This document shows positions 36,821-45,023 of a stretch of 64,000 bases of DNA, in pieces (position 1 is the first letter of the stretch; each line of letters opens with the position of its first letter). The DNA is taken from contig NZ_JAAMOX010000001.1 of assembly GCF_011758565.1 (NCBI RefSeq), positions 558,001 to 622,000 on the forward strand, written 5' to 3'. Source of the stretch: Lysinibacter cavernae (lineage in GTDB: Bacteria; Actinomycetota; Actinomycetes; Actinomycetales; Microbacteriaceae). The translations under genes were made by a program, and so were the position numbers. The notes below the pieces were generated by a model. That model searched no databases. It was not told the origin of the DNA and was given only the letters and a program-made list of their open reading frames with translations.

Positions 36821-39067
36821 ATGACCGAAACATCATCACACTCAACTAGCACCAGCTTGCGCCGCCTCGTCCCGCGCATTTTTTCAAAGGGAAGCCCTCC
36901 TGGGGCTGTTGACGCGCTGATCAAGACGGTGCGCGCATCGCATCCCAAAGCCGATCTCTCAATCATTGAGCGCGCCTACACGGTTGCGGAGCGGGCGCAC
37001 CGCGGACAAAAAAGACGCAGCGGCGAACCGTATATCACCCATCCCGTAGCGGTGGCTCAGATTCTGGCCGATCTCGGCGTTGGCGCCATGACGGTTGCCG
37101 CGGCCCTGCTGCACGACACCGTTGAAGACACCGACTACTCGCTCGATCAACTACGAGCCGACTTCGGTGACGAAATCACGATGCTCGTTGACGGTGTGAC
37201 CAAGCTCGACAAGGTCAAGTACGGCGATAGCGCTCAGGCCGAGACCGTTCGCAAAATGATCGTCGCGATGTCGAAGGACATCCGCGTGCTTGTCATCAAG
37301 CTTGCCGATCGCCTCCACAACGCCCGAACCTGGGGGTTTGTGCCGTCAGAATCCGCCGCGCGGAAAGCGACTGAGACCCTCGAGATATATGCTCCGCTCG
37401 CGCATCGCCTCGGCATCCAGTCAATCAAGAATGAACTCGAAGATCTCTCGTTCGCAGTTCTGAAGCCGAAGATTTACGCGGAAATTGAGAACCTGGTTCA
37501 GCAGCGGAACCCACAACGTGACGAGATGGTCAATACGGTCGTTGAGGCGATCAACGAAGACCTCCGCGCTTCAAAAATTCGCGGCGATGTTGCTGGCCGC
37601 CCAAAGCAGTACTACTCGATCTACCAGAAAATGATTCTGCGTGGCCGAGACTTCGACGATATATACGATCTTGTTGGCATCCGGGTGATCGTGCCAACGA
37701 TTCGCGACTGTTATGCCGTTCTTGGTGCCGTACACGCACGCTGGACGCCAATCCCCGGCCGGTTCAAAGACTACATCGCAACGCCAAAATTCAATCTCTA
37801 TCAGTCGTTGCACACAACCGTGATCGGTCCTGATGGGCGGGCGGTTGAAATTCAGATCCGCACCACTGAAATGCACCGCCGTGCTGAGCTCGGTGTTGCC
37901 GCGCACTGGAAGTACAAAGAGAACGCTGGCTCATCGAAGCCCAACGAATCCGCCGACATGGCCTGGCTCGCGCATATCTCGGATTGGCAAGCGGAAACCG
38001 AAGATCCTGGCGAGTTCCTTGATGCGCTCCGCTTTGAGATTGGCGCAAAAGAGGTTTACGTCTTTACGCCGAAAGGCAGGGTTATTGGCCTGCCAGCTGG
38101 GGCAACTCCCGTTGATTTTGCCTACGCGGTTCACACCGAAATCGGTCACCGGACCATGGGCTCGCGGGTTAACGGCCGGCTGGTGCCGCTTGAGACCCCG
38201 CTCAAGAACGGCGATGTGGTCGAGGTCTTCACCTCGAAAAACCCTGACGCTGGCCCGAGCAAAGACTGGCTCAACTTTGTCACCAGTACCCGTGCGCGAA
38301 ACAAGATTCGCCAGTGGTACACAAAAGAACGTCGCGATGAGGCTGTTGAGCAGGGCAAGGACGCAATCTCACGCGCCATGCGTAAGCAAAACCTTCCGCT
38401 GCAGAAGCTCATGAATCAGGAGTCGTTCCAGCAGGTCGCGCTTCAGCTTCGGTATCCGGATGTTTCCGCGCTCTACGCTGCGGTTGGCGAAGGCCACGTC
38501 TCGACACAGTCAGTGCTCGAGAAAGTGGTTGCTCGACTCTCAGATACCGAGAGTGAGGCCGAAGAACACCTGCCAGAGGCCGTGTTCAACGAACAGCGCA
38601 GTGTTCGGCAGACAAGCAACAGCGGCGTCTTGGTTCGTGGCGCCCCAGATATCCTCGTGAAGCTCGCACGCTGCTGCACCCCGGTACCGGGTGATGACGT
38701 CATCGGCTTCATTACCAAGGGCCAGGGCGTTTCCGTTCACCAGGTGAGCTGCAAGAACGTCGAGAGCCTGCGTAAGGAGCCAGAGCGTCTTGTTGAGGTC
38801 GAGTGGGCCCCGACGGCCAAGAGCGTGTTCCTTGTTCATATTCAGGTGGAGGCACTTGACCGTGCAGGGCTGCTGTCAGACGTGACTCGCGTGCTTTCTG
38901 AGCATCACGTTAACATCCTTTCGGCATCGGTCAACACGTCAAGTTCACGACTTGCTATTAGCCGCTTTGTGTTTGAGATGGGGGATACCACCCACCTCGA
39001 CCGAGTGCTCAATGCTGTTCGTCGCATCGACACGGTGTACGACGTCTATCGTGTGAATGGTGGCTGA
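36821..39067 (+). CDS. relA: Bifunctional (p)ppGpp synthetase/hydrolase (Rel)
   Basis: This 748-residue protein makes and degrades (p)ppGpp in the stringent response. The HD hydrolase domain is intact ([27 protein letters not shown]), as is the synthetase domain ([33 protein letters not shown]), followed by TGS ([24 protein letters not shown]), a helical and Cys-containing region ([19 protein letters not shown]) and a C-terminal ACT domain ([13 protein letters not shown]). Both catalytic domains look functional, as in the single Rel of actinobacteria. The ATG has a strong AGGAGG. The 3' end overlaps the oppositely oriented AbiEi-like gene by 22 bases. Confidence 0.97.
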   Translation: MTETSSHSTSTSLRRLVPRIFSKGSPPGAVDALIKTVRASHPKADLSIIERAYTVAERAHRGQKRRSGEPYITHPVAVAQILADLGVGAMTVAAALLHDTVEDTDYSLDQLRADFGDEITMLVDGVTKLDKVKYGDSAQAETVRKMIVAMSKDIRVLVIKLADRLHNARTWGFVPSESAARKATETLEIYAPLAHRLGIQSIKNELEDLSFAVLKPKIYAEIENLVQQRNPQRDEMVNTVVEAINEDLRASKIRGDVAGRPKQYYSIYQKMILRGRDFDDIYDLVGIRVIVPTIRDCYAVLGAVHARWTPIPGRFKDYIATPKFNLYQSLHTTVIGPDGRAVEIQIRTTEMHRRAELGVAAHWKYKENAGSSKPNESADMAWLAHISDWQAETEDPGEFLDALRFEIGAKEVYVFTPKGRVIGLPAGATPVDFAYAVHTEIGHRTMGSRVNGRLVPLETPLKNGDVVEVFTSKNPDAGPSKDWLNFVTSTRARNKIRQWYTKERRDEAVEQGKDAISRAMRKQNLPLQKLMNQESFQQVALQLRYPDVSALYAAVGEGHVSTQSVLEKVVARLSDTESEAEEHLPEAVFNEQRSVRQTSNSGVLVRGAPDILVKLARCCTPVPGDDVIGFITKGQGVSVHQVSCKNVESLRKEPERLVEVEWAPTAKSVFLVHIQVEALDRAGLLSDVTRVLSEHHVNILSASVNTSSSRLAISRFVFEMGDTTHLDRVLNAVRRIDTVYDVYRVNGG

Positions 39068-39660
39068 TCGCCGGTAGCTGTTCCGAGGCTGTCCAGTCGG
39101 CCCATCGCGCCTGAATCTTCTGGGTGGCTGCTGAGCAGGCGTTCGCGCAGCGCGAGGCGACCCTCAGCTGGATGCTCAAGGAGCAGGAGCCTGCAGGCCG
39201 TTTGGTGTTGAATCGTCCACAGAGGCTCGGTTCTGATGAGGTCAAACGCGGTCCGTGTTGGCGTTGTTACTCGTTCGGTGCCAACGGTATGCACGTCGCT
39301 GCTTGCGAGCCTCGCGCGGAGACGCCGGAGTTGGCGGCCGTCGTAACGAGTTAACGCCGCATATGACAACGCCGGTCGTTCGTATACCCAGATTGTTGGT
39401 TGCCTCACGCGCGCGGCTCCGTAGACCCACGCGGCGTTCCAGCCCGCAATGATGCGGCAAGGACCGATTCCGAGCGCTGCTGCCCGCTGCGGCGCGCTGA
39501 GCGGCGGAAGGCTGTACTCATAGTGCGTGCCACGCTCGAACAGGACGCCGTCAAGTCTTGCTGCGCAGCGTTCGGCCTCTGAAAGCGTGTCGAGACGGGG
39601 GAGCGTCGTGTGCGGCCGGGCGGTTATACGGGAAAACGAAACAGGCTGGGAATTGTTCAT
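39046..39660 (-). CDS. AbiEi-antitoxin-like orphan protein, hypothetical
   Basis: This protein of about 204 residues resembles the hypothetical proteins of Microbacteriaceae often annotated as type IV antitoxin AbiEi-like: a middle region [20 protein letters not shown], then [32 protein letters not shown]. No AbiEii nucleotidyltransferase toxin gene is adjacent, so if related it is an orphan; these proteins may instead be DNA-binding regulators. ATG 39660 is preferred over a GTG and a TTG just upstream. The start codon and first codons lie inside a strong hairpin (39641-39689). The identification is by sequence feel only. Confidence 0.5.
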   Translation of the reverse strand: MNNSQPVSFSRITARPHTTLPRLDTLSEAERCAARLDGVLFERGTHYEYSLPPLSAPQRAAALGIGPCRIIAGWNAAWVYGAARVRQPTIWVYERPALSYAALTRYDGRQLRRLRARLASSDVHTVGTERVTTPTRTAFDLIRTEPLWTIQHQTACRLLLLEHPAEGRLALRERLLSSHPEDSGAMGRLDSLGTATGDQPPFTR

Positions 39661-39689
39661 CACCAAAGTGTGAACGATTCCCAGCCTGT
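39641..39689. repeat. 19-base-arm hairpin covering the start of the AbiEi-like gene
   Basis: ACAGGCTGGGAATTGTTCA (39641-39659) pairs with 39671-39689 over 19 positions with one G-T wobble and an 11-base loop. It lies between the DUF349 stop and the body of the AbiEi-like gene, all on the reverse strand, and includes that gene's first codons. It could terminate DUF349 transcription or repress translation. Confidence 0.6.
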
Positions 39690-39742
39690 GCGTTCCGAGT
39701 TATCCCCAGAAAATCAACTGGTGTTACCTGAACAGCGGAAGA

Positions 39743-40990
39743 CTAGCTACCAATGGCAGCAAGCCACGAGCGCTGCGTTTCGAGCGCCTTCTCTGTTTCT
39801 GCGATCGCACGAGCATCGTTGGCTGCTTTTGCCTTGGCAAGGTCTGCCTCGAGCTGCTCGATCGATCCTTCAAGCTGGCCACGAAGTCCCTCGGCGCGAG
39901 CCTTGGTTTCTGGGTTGTTGTTCTTCCAGTGGGTCTCTTCGAGCTCCCGAACGTGATCTTCGATCTTGCGGATGCGCGCGTCAATTGCACGGACAGAGTC
40001 GCGGGGCACTCGGCCAATTTCATCCCATTTGCGCTGGATTGCGCTCAGAGCAGAGCGGGCTGCGGCGTGGTCCGTGATCTCAAGGATCGGCTCGGCCTCA
40101 ACAAGAACCGCCTCTTTGAGTGTGAGGTTGGCGCCGTATTCCTCGTCGGCAAGCGCATCAACTTCGGCCTTTGCTCCGTAGAGCACGTCGCCGGCAGTCT
40201 TGAAGCGGGCCCACAGCTGGTCATCAAGCTTGCGGCCTGCACGGCCACTTGCCTTCCACTGGTCGAGCAAATCGCGGTATGCGGGGATGCCATCGGCACC
40301 CTTTGGAGCGAGAGCTTCCGCCTGCTCGATGAGGCGTTCCTTTCGCTGGCGGACCTCGCGGTTTGTTGCGTCAAGGTCTGCAAAGAACGCCCGACGGGCG
40401 GTCTCGATCGTTGAACGAGCGCCACGGAATCGCTTCCACAGTGCATCTGCCTCACCCTTTGGCAAACGAGGACCGGTCTTTTGCTGGGCCTGCCACTGTG
40501 TGAAGAGCGAGTCGAGTTCTGCGCTCGTCTGCTTCCACTGAACCTTTGAGAGGTCTTGTGCCGCAAGCTTTTCCGCTGCATCAACGAGGGCTTCGCGCTG
40601 GGCGCGGGCTTCGGCACGGGCCTTTTCCTGCTCCGCCTTCTGCTGCTCGCTGAGTTCTTGCACGGCCCCGGTAAGCACGTCGAGGCGTGCGGTGAGGGCT
40701 GCGAGATCGCCAACGGCGTTTGCGCCTTGGATCTGGTCGCGAAGCTTGGTCACCGTAGCGGCAACGTCGTTGACCGACGTGCCTCGCTTGATGCGCTGCT
40801 CGAGCAGAGTTACCTGACCCGCAAGATCGGTGTACTTACGCTCGAAGTACGCGAGTGCTTCTTCTGCGGTTCCGTCTGGGTACTGGCCTACGGCACGTTC
40901 ACCATCGCCCTCACGAACGAATACGGTGTTCGTGTCGTCAACACGACCCCACGACTTGTTTGCACTTGTGTCGGACACTGAGCTCATCAC
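39743..40990 (-). CDS. DUF349 domain protein
   Basis: This 415-residue, largely helical, charged protein has repeated DUF349 units, each with a conserved Trp/Phe pattern such as WKASGRAGRKLDDQLWARFK, TQWQAQQKTGPRLPKGEADALWKRF and IQRKWDEIGRVPR. It is probably cytoplasmic with coiled-coil character at both ends. Its function is unknown. It may start at GTG 40990 or at the adjacent ATG 40987. It is divergent from no gene and downstream of the cyclophilin gene on the same strand. Confidence 0.88.
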   Translation of the reverse strand: MMSSVSDTSANKSWGRVDDTNTVFVREGDGERAVGQYPDGTAEEALAYFERKYTDLAGQVTLLEQRIKRGTSVNDVAATVTKLRDQIQGANAVGDLAALTARLDVLTGAVQELSEQQKAEQEKARAEARAQREALVDAAEKLAAQDLSKVQWKQTSAELDSLFTQWQAQQKTGPRLPKGEADALWKRFRGARSTIETARRAFFADLDATNREVRQRKERLIEQAEALAPKGADGIPAYRDLLDQWKASGRAGRKLDDQLWARFKTAGDVLYGAKAEVDALADEEYGANLTLKEAVLVEAEPILEITDHAAARSALSAIQRKWDEIGRVPRDSVRAIDARIRKIEDHVRELEETHWKNNNPETKARAEGLRGQLEGSIEQLEADLAKAKAANDARAIAETEKALETQRSWLAAIGS

Positions 40991-41061
40991 CTACTGTTTC
41001 ACGTTTACTGGACGCCGCTGTTCAGCGTGTATCCAGACTACTGGTTGTCGACGCATGGTCG

Positions 41062-41835
41062 CTATTTCACTTCAAAGGAAGTAATGGTCGTTGCTACCTT
41101 TGGGGCGCCGTCTTGTGAACCGTCGGCCGTTCCCTTACTCAGTATCTGTTTGTTCAATTCGTCAAGCCCGCTCGTGACCTCACCGATGACGGAATAGTTG
41201 GGGGAGAGCTGGCTGTCGTCAAATACGATGAAGAATTGGCTGCCGTTTGTGTACGGGCCAGAATTCGCCATCGCGATCATGCCCTTGGTGTAGAGGCCGT
41301 CAGCAGGGGCGTTCTCGGTCGGGCCGTAGGAATATCCAGGGCCGCCGCTGCCCGTTCCATCCGGGTCTCCGCACTGGAGTACAAAGAGGCCGGACGTCGT
41401 GAGTCGGTGGCAGGAAACGCCGTCGTAGAAGCCGCTCGATGCGAGCGAGATGGTGCTTGCAACGGCTTGGGGCGCAGCAGCACCATCAAGCGTGATGCCA
41501 AGTTCTACGTCGTTCAGCGCGAGCGTTCCGGTCCAGGTACGGTCTTCGGCAAGCGCCTTGTCCGGTACATCACCCTGGTTCTCGCCGACTTCCTCGGTCG
41601 CGCTTGGTGTTGGAGTGGACGTCTCGGATGCCTCTGGCGCTTGTGGCTGCGCTCCGAGATACATGAGCTGGCCACCCACAGCAAGCCCAACGATGACAAC
41701 ACCGGCGATAGCCCAGATGATGTTGTCCCGTTTGCGCGTTGCTACGCCTTCAGCGTGAATAGTCTGCCTTGCCGAGTAGCCGCGCAGGCGTTCGCGTTGC
41801 AGCCGTTCTTCGCGTTTTAGTTTCTTGTCAGACAC
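41062..41835 (-). CDS. Membrane-anchored cyclophilin-type peptidyl-prolyl isomerase
   Basis: This 257-residue protein has a basic N-terminal ~36 residues, one transmembrane helix at about 38-60 ([20 protein letters not shown]), a Thr/Ser/Glu-rich linker and an extracytoplasmic cyclophilin domain from ~105: [14 protein letters not shown] (usual FHR site replaced by CHR), [17 protein letters not shown] and the C-terminal YSVIGEV. It would speed Pro isomerisation of exported proteins. DUF349 follows on the same strand. Confidence 0.9.
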   Translation of the reverse strand: MSDKKLKREERLQRERLRGYSARQTIHAEGVATRKRDNIIWAIAGVVIVGLAVGGQLMYLGAQPQAPEASETSTPTPSATEEVGENQGDVPDKALAEDRTWTGTLALNDVELGITLDGAAAPQAVASTISLASSGFYDGVSCHRLTTSGLFVLQCGDPDGTGSGGPGYSYGPTENAPADGLYTKGMIAMANSGPYTNGSQFFIVFDDSQLSPNYSVIGEVTSGLDELNKQILSKGTADGSQDGAPKVATTITSFEVK

Positions 41836-41939
41836 GTCGATGTACTCCGAGGGTTAAGTGACGTTAGGTTGTTGGCAAATGCCGCTGGGTTGCCGCCACA
41901 GTTGGCGGACCCGATATCAATTATGTCAGTGCTGGCTCG

Positions 41940-41953
41940 TAGACTGTTCAACG
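41940..41953 (+). promoter_or_regulatory. Candidate leaderless promoter for rarA
   Basis: TAGACT (41940-41945) is followed by 7 bases and then the GTG at 41953, fitting a transcript starting at or next to the codon. No Shine-Dalgarno is visible before this GTG. Confidence 0.4.
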
Positions 41954-43638
41954 TGACTGATTCCGGTATGGCTCTGGGTAGCGCACACACGCCACTCGCC
42001 GTTCGAATGCGCCCAAAATCGCTCGAGGAAGTTGTTGGGCAAAAGCATCTGCTTGGCCCCGGTTCGCCGTTGGTCACGCTCGCGCATCAGAGCGACGGTG
42101 GCGAATCTGCGAGCGGTGCAGTCTCCATCATCCTGTGGGGTCCGCCAGGAACTGGCAAAACGACGCTGGCTCAGGCAATTGCCCACAGCAGCGGTCGTCG
42201 ATTTGTTGAGCTCTCGGCGGTCACTGCCGGCGTGAAAGATGTTCGCGTTGTGATGGAACGGGCGCTGAACGACCGAGATTTGTACAGCGTGTCGACCATT
42301 CTGTTTCTCGACGAGATTCATCGGTTCACGAAGGCTCAGCAAGACGCGCTCCTTCCCGGCGTCGAGAACGGTTGGGTCACGCTTGTGGCGGCCACCACCG
42401 AGAATCCATCATTTTCCGTCATCTCTCCGTTGCTCTCGCGCTCGTTGTTATTGACGCTCGAACAACTGAATGATGCCGATATCGAGGCTGTCGTTCGACG
42501 AGCAGTTTCCGATCCTCGCGGGCTCGATAATCAAATCGCGATTACCGACGAGGCCGTGGCAACAATTGCGCAACTTTCGTCTGGTGATGCGCGTCGTGCG
42601 CTTACTGCCCTCGAAGCAGCAGCGTCTTCTGCGCTTGCCGAGGGCTACGTGGCGCCTGTAAGCGAGGTTGCGGCTACTGCTGACGAAGTAGGTGCTGATT
42701 CAAGCAGTGTCGATTCAACCGATGCTGACGCAAGCGGTGTTGACGCGAACGATGGGCATACATCAGCGGAGGATGCTACAGCGCAGGATGCAACGGGTGA
42801 GGCCGCGGATGGCGGCGACACAGATACATCCGCTGGGGCATCCAAGGTCACAAAGGGGCGAAAGCCTCGTACTGCTTCAGGCAATTCCAAACGGAACAAG
42901 CCGGGCAATGCTGATGGACCAGCCACAGAGTCCATTTCAGCTGACGAAGTGTCTGATGGGCTGCCGCTTGAGGCCAACGAGGCCAACGAGCCGCAGCGCG
43001 TCCCCATCGTTACCGAAGAGGTAATCGCTCGTTCGGTGAACAGGGCCCTCCTTCGTTATGACAAAAACGGCGATGAGCACTACGACGTGATTAGCGCTTT
43101 CATCAAGTCGATTCGCGGGTCAGATCCCGACGCTGCCGTCCACTACCTAGCTCGCATGATCGAGGCAGGCGAAGACCCAAGGTTCATCGCACGCAGAATC
43201 ATTGTGTCGGCTGCCGAAGACATCGGCATTGCTGACCCACAAGCCCTGAGTATTGCCATTGCTGCAGCCGAGGCTACTCAGATGATCGGTATGCCTGAGG
43301 CACGCATCCCCCTGTCAGAGGCAGTTATCTACCTCGCGACGGCACCAAAATCTAATGCGGCGTATGTTGCCATCGACGCGGCTATCGCCGACGTTCGGGC
43401 AGGAAACTTTGGCAGGGTGCCGAAGCATCTGCGCGACGGTCACTATGCGGGCGCCAAAAAGCTCGGACACGGCGTTGGATACCGCTACCCGCACGATGCG
43501 CCAATGGGAGTTGTTCGCCAAAACTACCTCCCCGAGGAAATTGGCAATCGCACCTATTACAACCCAACTGATCACGGCCACGAACGAATCGTTGCCGAGC
43601 GACTGGAAAAGATTCGCCGCATCACTCGGGGACAGTAG
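41953..43638 (+). CDS. rarA: Replication-associated recombination protein RarA (MgsA) with internal low-complexity insertion
   Basis: This 561-residue AAA+ ATPase of the RarA/MgsA family acts at stalled replication forks. The conserved N-terminus is [21 protein letters not shown]; Walker A is [13 protein letters not shown] and Walker [10 protein letters not shown]; then come [10 protein letters not shown] and the C-terminal [23 protein letters not shown] tetramerisation region. A roughly 110-residue acidic and Ser/Thr/Ala-rich insert (residues ~237-348, bases 42661-42996) separates the ATPase and C-terminal parts; the normal linker is far shorter. GTG 41953 is preferred; an ATG at 41923 is possible. 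It is divergent from the cyclophilin gene. Confidence 0.92.
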   Translation: MTDSGMALGSAHTPLAVRMRPKSLEEVVGQKHLLGPGSPLVTLAHQSDGGESASGAVSIILWGPPGTGKTTLAQAIAHSSGRRFVELSAVTAGVKDVRVVMERALNDRDLYSVSTILFLDEIHRFTKAQQDALLPGVENGWVTLVAATTENPSFSVISPLLSRSLLLTLEQLNDADIEAVVRRAVSDPRGLDNQIAITDEAVATIAQLSSGDARRALTALEAAASSALAEGYVAPVSEVAATADEVGADSSSVDSTDADASGVDANDGHTSAEDATAQDATGEAADGGDTDTSAGASKVTKGRKPRTASGNSKRNKPGNADGPATESISADEVSDGLPLEANEANEPQRVPIVTEEVIARSVNRALLRYDKNGDEHYDVISAFIKSIRGSDPDAAVHYLARMIEAGEDPRFIARRIIVSAAEDIGIADPQALSIAIAAAEATQMIGMPEARIPLSEAVIYLATAPKSNAAYVAIDAAIADVRAGNFGRVPKHLRDGHYAGAKKLGHGVGYRYPHDAPMGVVRQNYLPEEIGNRTYYNPTDHGHERIVAERLEKIRRITRGQ

Positions 43639-43769
43639 GCAGTTGCCGCAGTCGCTGCCACCCAACAGGTTGTCCTGTGCTGCAGCTCGTGCGGCGTGGC
43701 GGGCCTGCCTGACTCGGGGCAACACGGGCAAACCGCCAGCTGGACATGTGCGCGGATCACGGATGCCCG

Positions 43770-43778
43770 TGCTATGCT
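43770..43778 (+). promoter_or_regulatory. Extended -10 promoter upstream of rpsD
   Basis: TGCTATGCT fits an extended -10 (TGn followed by TATGCT). It lies about 157 bases before the rpsD start. The 297-base gap before rpsD otherwise holds no gene that I can support. Confidence 0.4.
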
Positions 43779-43935
43779 TATCGCTGGCCTAGGTGTTTGT
43801 TTCGTGCGGCTGCGAATCACTAATCCGAAGGTGCGTGCCCTGTAGCCGGGTAGCGATGGCCAATCCCTCAAACTTTCCGCGGCATCGATCAATAATCGAC
43901 CGCGAGTTCACTGTTTGTTCTTTTGAAAGGAAATC

Positions 43936-44565
43936 GTGTCCACTAAGTCACGTACCCGCAGCAAAACCCGTCTGTCGCGTTCACTCGGTATTGCCCTCAC
44001 CCCGAAGGCAGCAAAGTACCTTGAGAAGCGCCCCTATGCTCCAGGTGAGCACGGTCGCACCAAGCGCAAGGCAGATTCCGACTACGCCGTGCGTCTTCGG
44101 GAGAAGCAGCGTCTTCGCGCCCAGTACAACATCCGCGAGGCTCAGCTGAAGCGTATCTACCAGGAGGCTCGTCGTACCGAGGGCCAGACCGGTGAGAACA
44201 TGGTTGAGCTCCTTGAGATGCGTCTTGACGCTCTCGTTGTTCGTGCAGGATTTGCACGCACCTCGGCTCAGGCTCGTCAGATGGTTGTACACCGTCACAT
44301 CCTCGTTGACGGCCAGCTCGTTGACCGTCCTTCGTTCCGCGTCAAGGTGGGTCAGCAGATCCACGTGAAGCAGCGTTCGGAGGGCATGGAGCCCTTCCAG
44401 GTTGCTGCCGCTGGCGGACACCAGGAAGTACTTCCTAAGGTTCCCGCGTACCTCGAGGTTGAGATCGACAAGCTGCAGGCCCGCCTGACGCGTCGTCCCA
44501 AGCGCGCTGAGGTTCCTGTGACCTGTGAAGTTCAGCTCGTGGTTGAGTACTACGCAGCTCGATAG
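43936..44565 (+). CDS. rpsD: 30S ribosomal protein S4
   Basis: This 209-residue protein contains the S4 domain (LEMRLDALVVRAGFARTSAQARQMVVHRHILVDGQLVDRPS) after an N-terminal region, STKSRTRSKTRLSRSLGIAL. It initiates 16S rRNA folding. It lacks the N-terminal Zn-binding cysteines, as in many actinobacterial S4 proteins. The start is GTG with GAAAGGA upstream. A strong terminator follows. Confidence 0.97.
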   Translation: MSTKSRTRSKTRLSRSLGIALTPKAAKYLEKRPYAPGEHGRTKRKADSDYAVRLREKQRLRAQYNIREAQLKRIYQEARRTEGQTGENMVELLEMRLDALVVRAGFARTSAQARQMVVHRHILVDGQLVDRPSFRVKVGQQIHVKQRSEGMEPFQVAAAGGHQEVLPKVPAYLEVEIDKLQARLTRRPKRAEVPVTCEVQLVVEYYAAR

Positions 44566-44594
44566 CAGACTGTGCCTGTCTAGATACAGGTAGA

Positions 44595-44635
44595 GAAGGG
44601 GATGACGCATCAGCGTCATCCCCTTCTTTCTGTTT
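44595..44635 (+). terminator. Rho-independent terminator after rpsD
   Basis: A perfect 14-base stem (44595-44608 with 44613-44626) with the loop ATCA is followed by TTCTGTTT. Confidence 0.9.
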
Positions 44636-44769
44636 AGCGTCCGTCAATCCGCCCAGTTTTCGCCGGACAGGCGCTGATAAATACTCTGCTGGTGTGAGCG
44701 CAAGCTGTAGGGTTGTTCGTATGTCTGGCGTTGGATGACGCGACAAAGAGTTTTTGTGAAGGAGCGCCC

Positions 44770-44988
44770 GTGCGTAAGCTGTTTTGGCTGGTAAGTGGGG
44801 TTGTTGCAGGTTTTGTGATTGCCCACTACGTGAACAAGAGTCCAGAGGGTCGTCGATTCTTTGAAGAAATCGAACAGGGGCGTCGTGAGTTTGCCGATGC
44901 AGTGAACCGCGGATACCAGAGTCGAGAAGCCGAGCTTGGCTCCGCACTCGACGACGTTGAAAACCGCATCAAGAATCTGAACAACTAA
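44770..44988 (+). CDS. Small single-pass membrane protein between rpsD and alaS
   Basis: This 72-residue protein has an N-terminal transmembrane helix (KLFWLVSGVVAGFVIAHYV) followed by an acidic helix (EGRRFFEEIEQGRREFADAVNRG). The GTG at 44770 has TGAAGGAG upstream. Its place before alaS matches the small DUF948/DUF6167-type membrane proteins found there in actinobacteria; only one such gene is present here. Function is unknown. Confidence 0.75.
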   Translation: MRKLFWLVSGVVAGFVIAHYVNKSPEGRRFFEEIEQGRREFADAVNRGYQSREAELGSALDDVENRIKNLNN

Positions 44989-45023
44989 CTCAGCTTCCCT
45001 ACCAAGGAGAACCGTACCTGCCC

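Noticed and set aside
39046-39666. Complete AbiE toxin-antitoxin system
   Set aside because: Only an AbiEi-like protein is present; no AbiEii nucleotidyltransferase gene lies on either side.
43572-43892. 106-codon reverse frame in the rarA-rpsD gap
   Set aside because: Composition is not protein-like, it overlaps the rarA end and the rpsD promoter region, and no ribosome site is seen.
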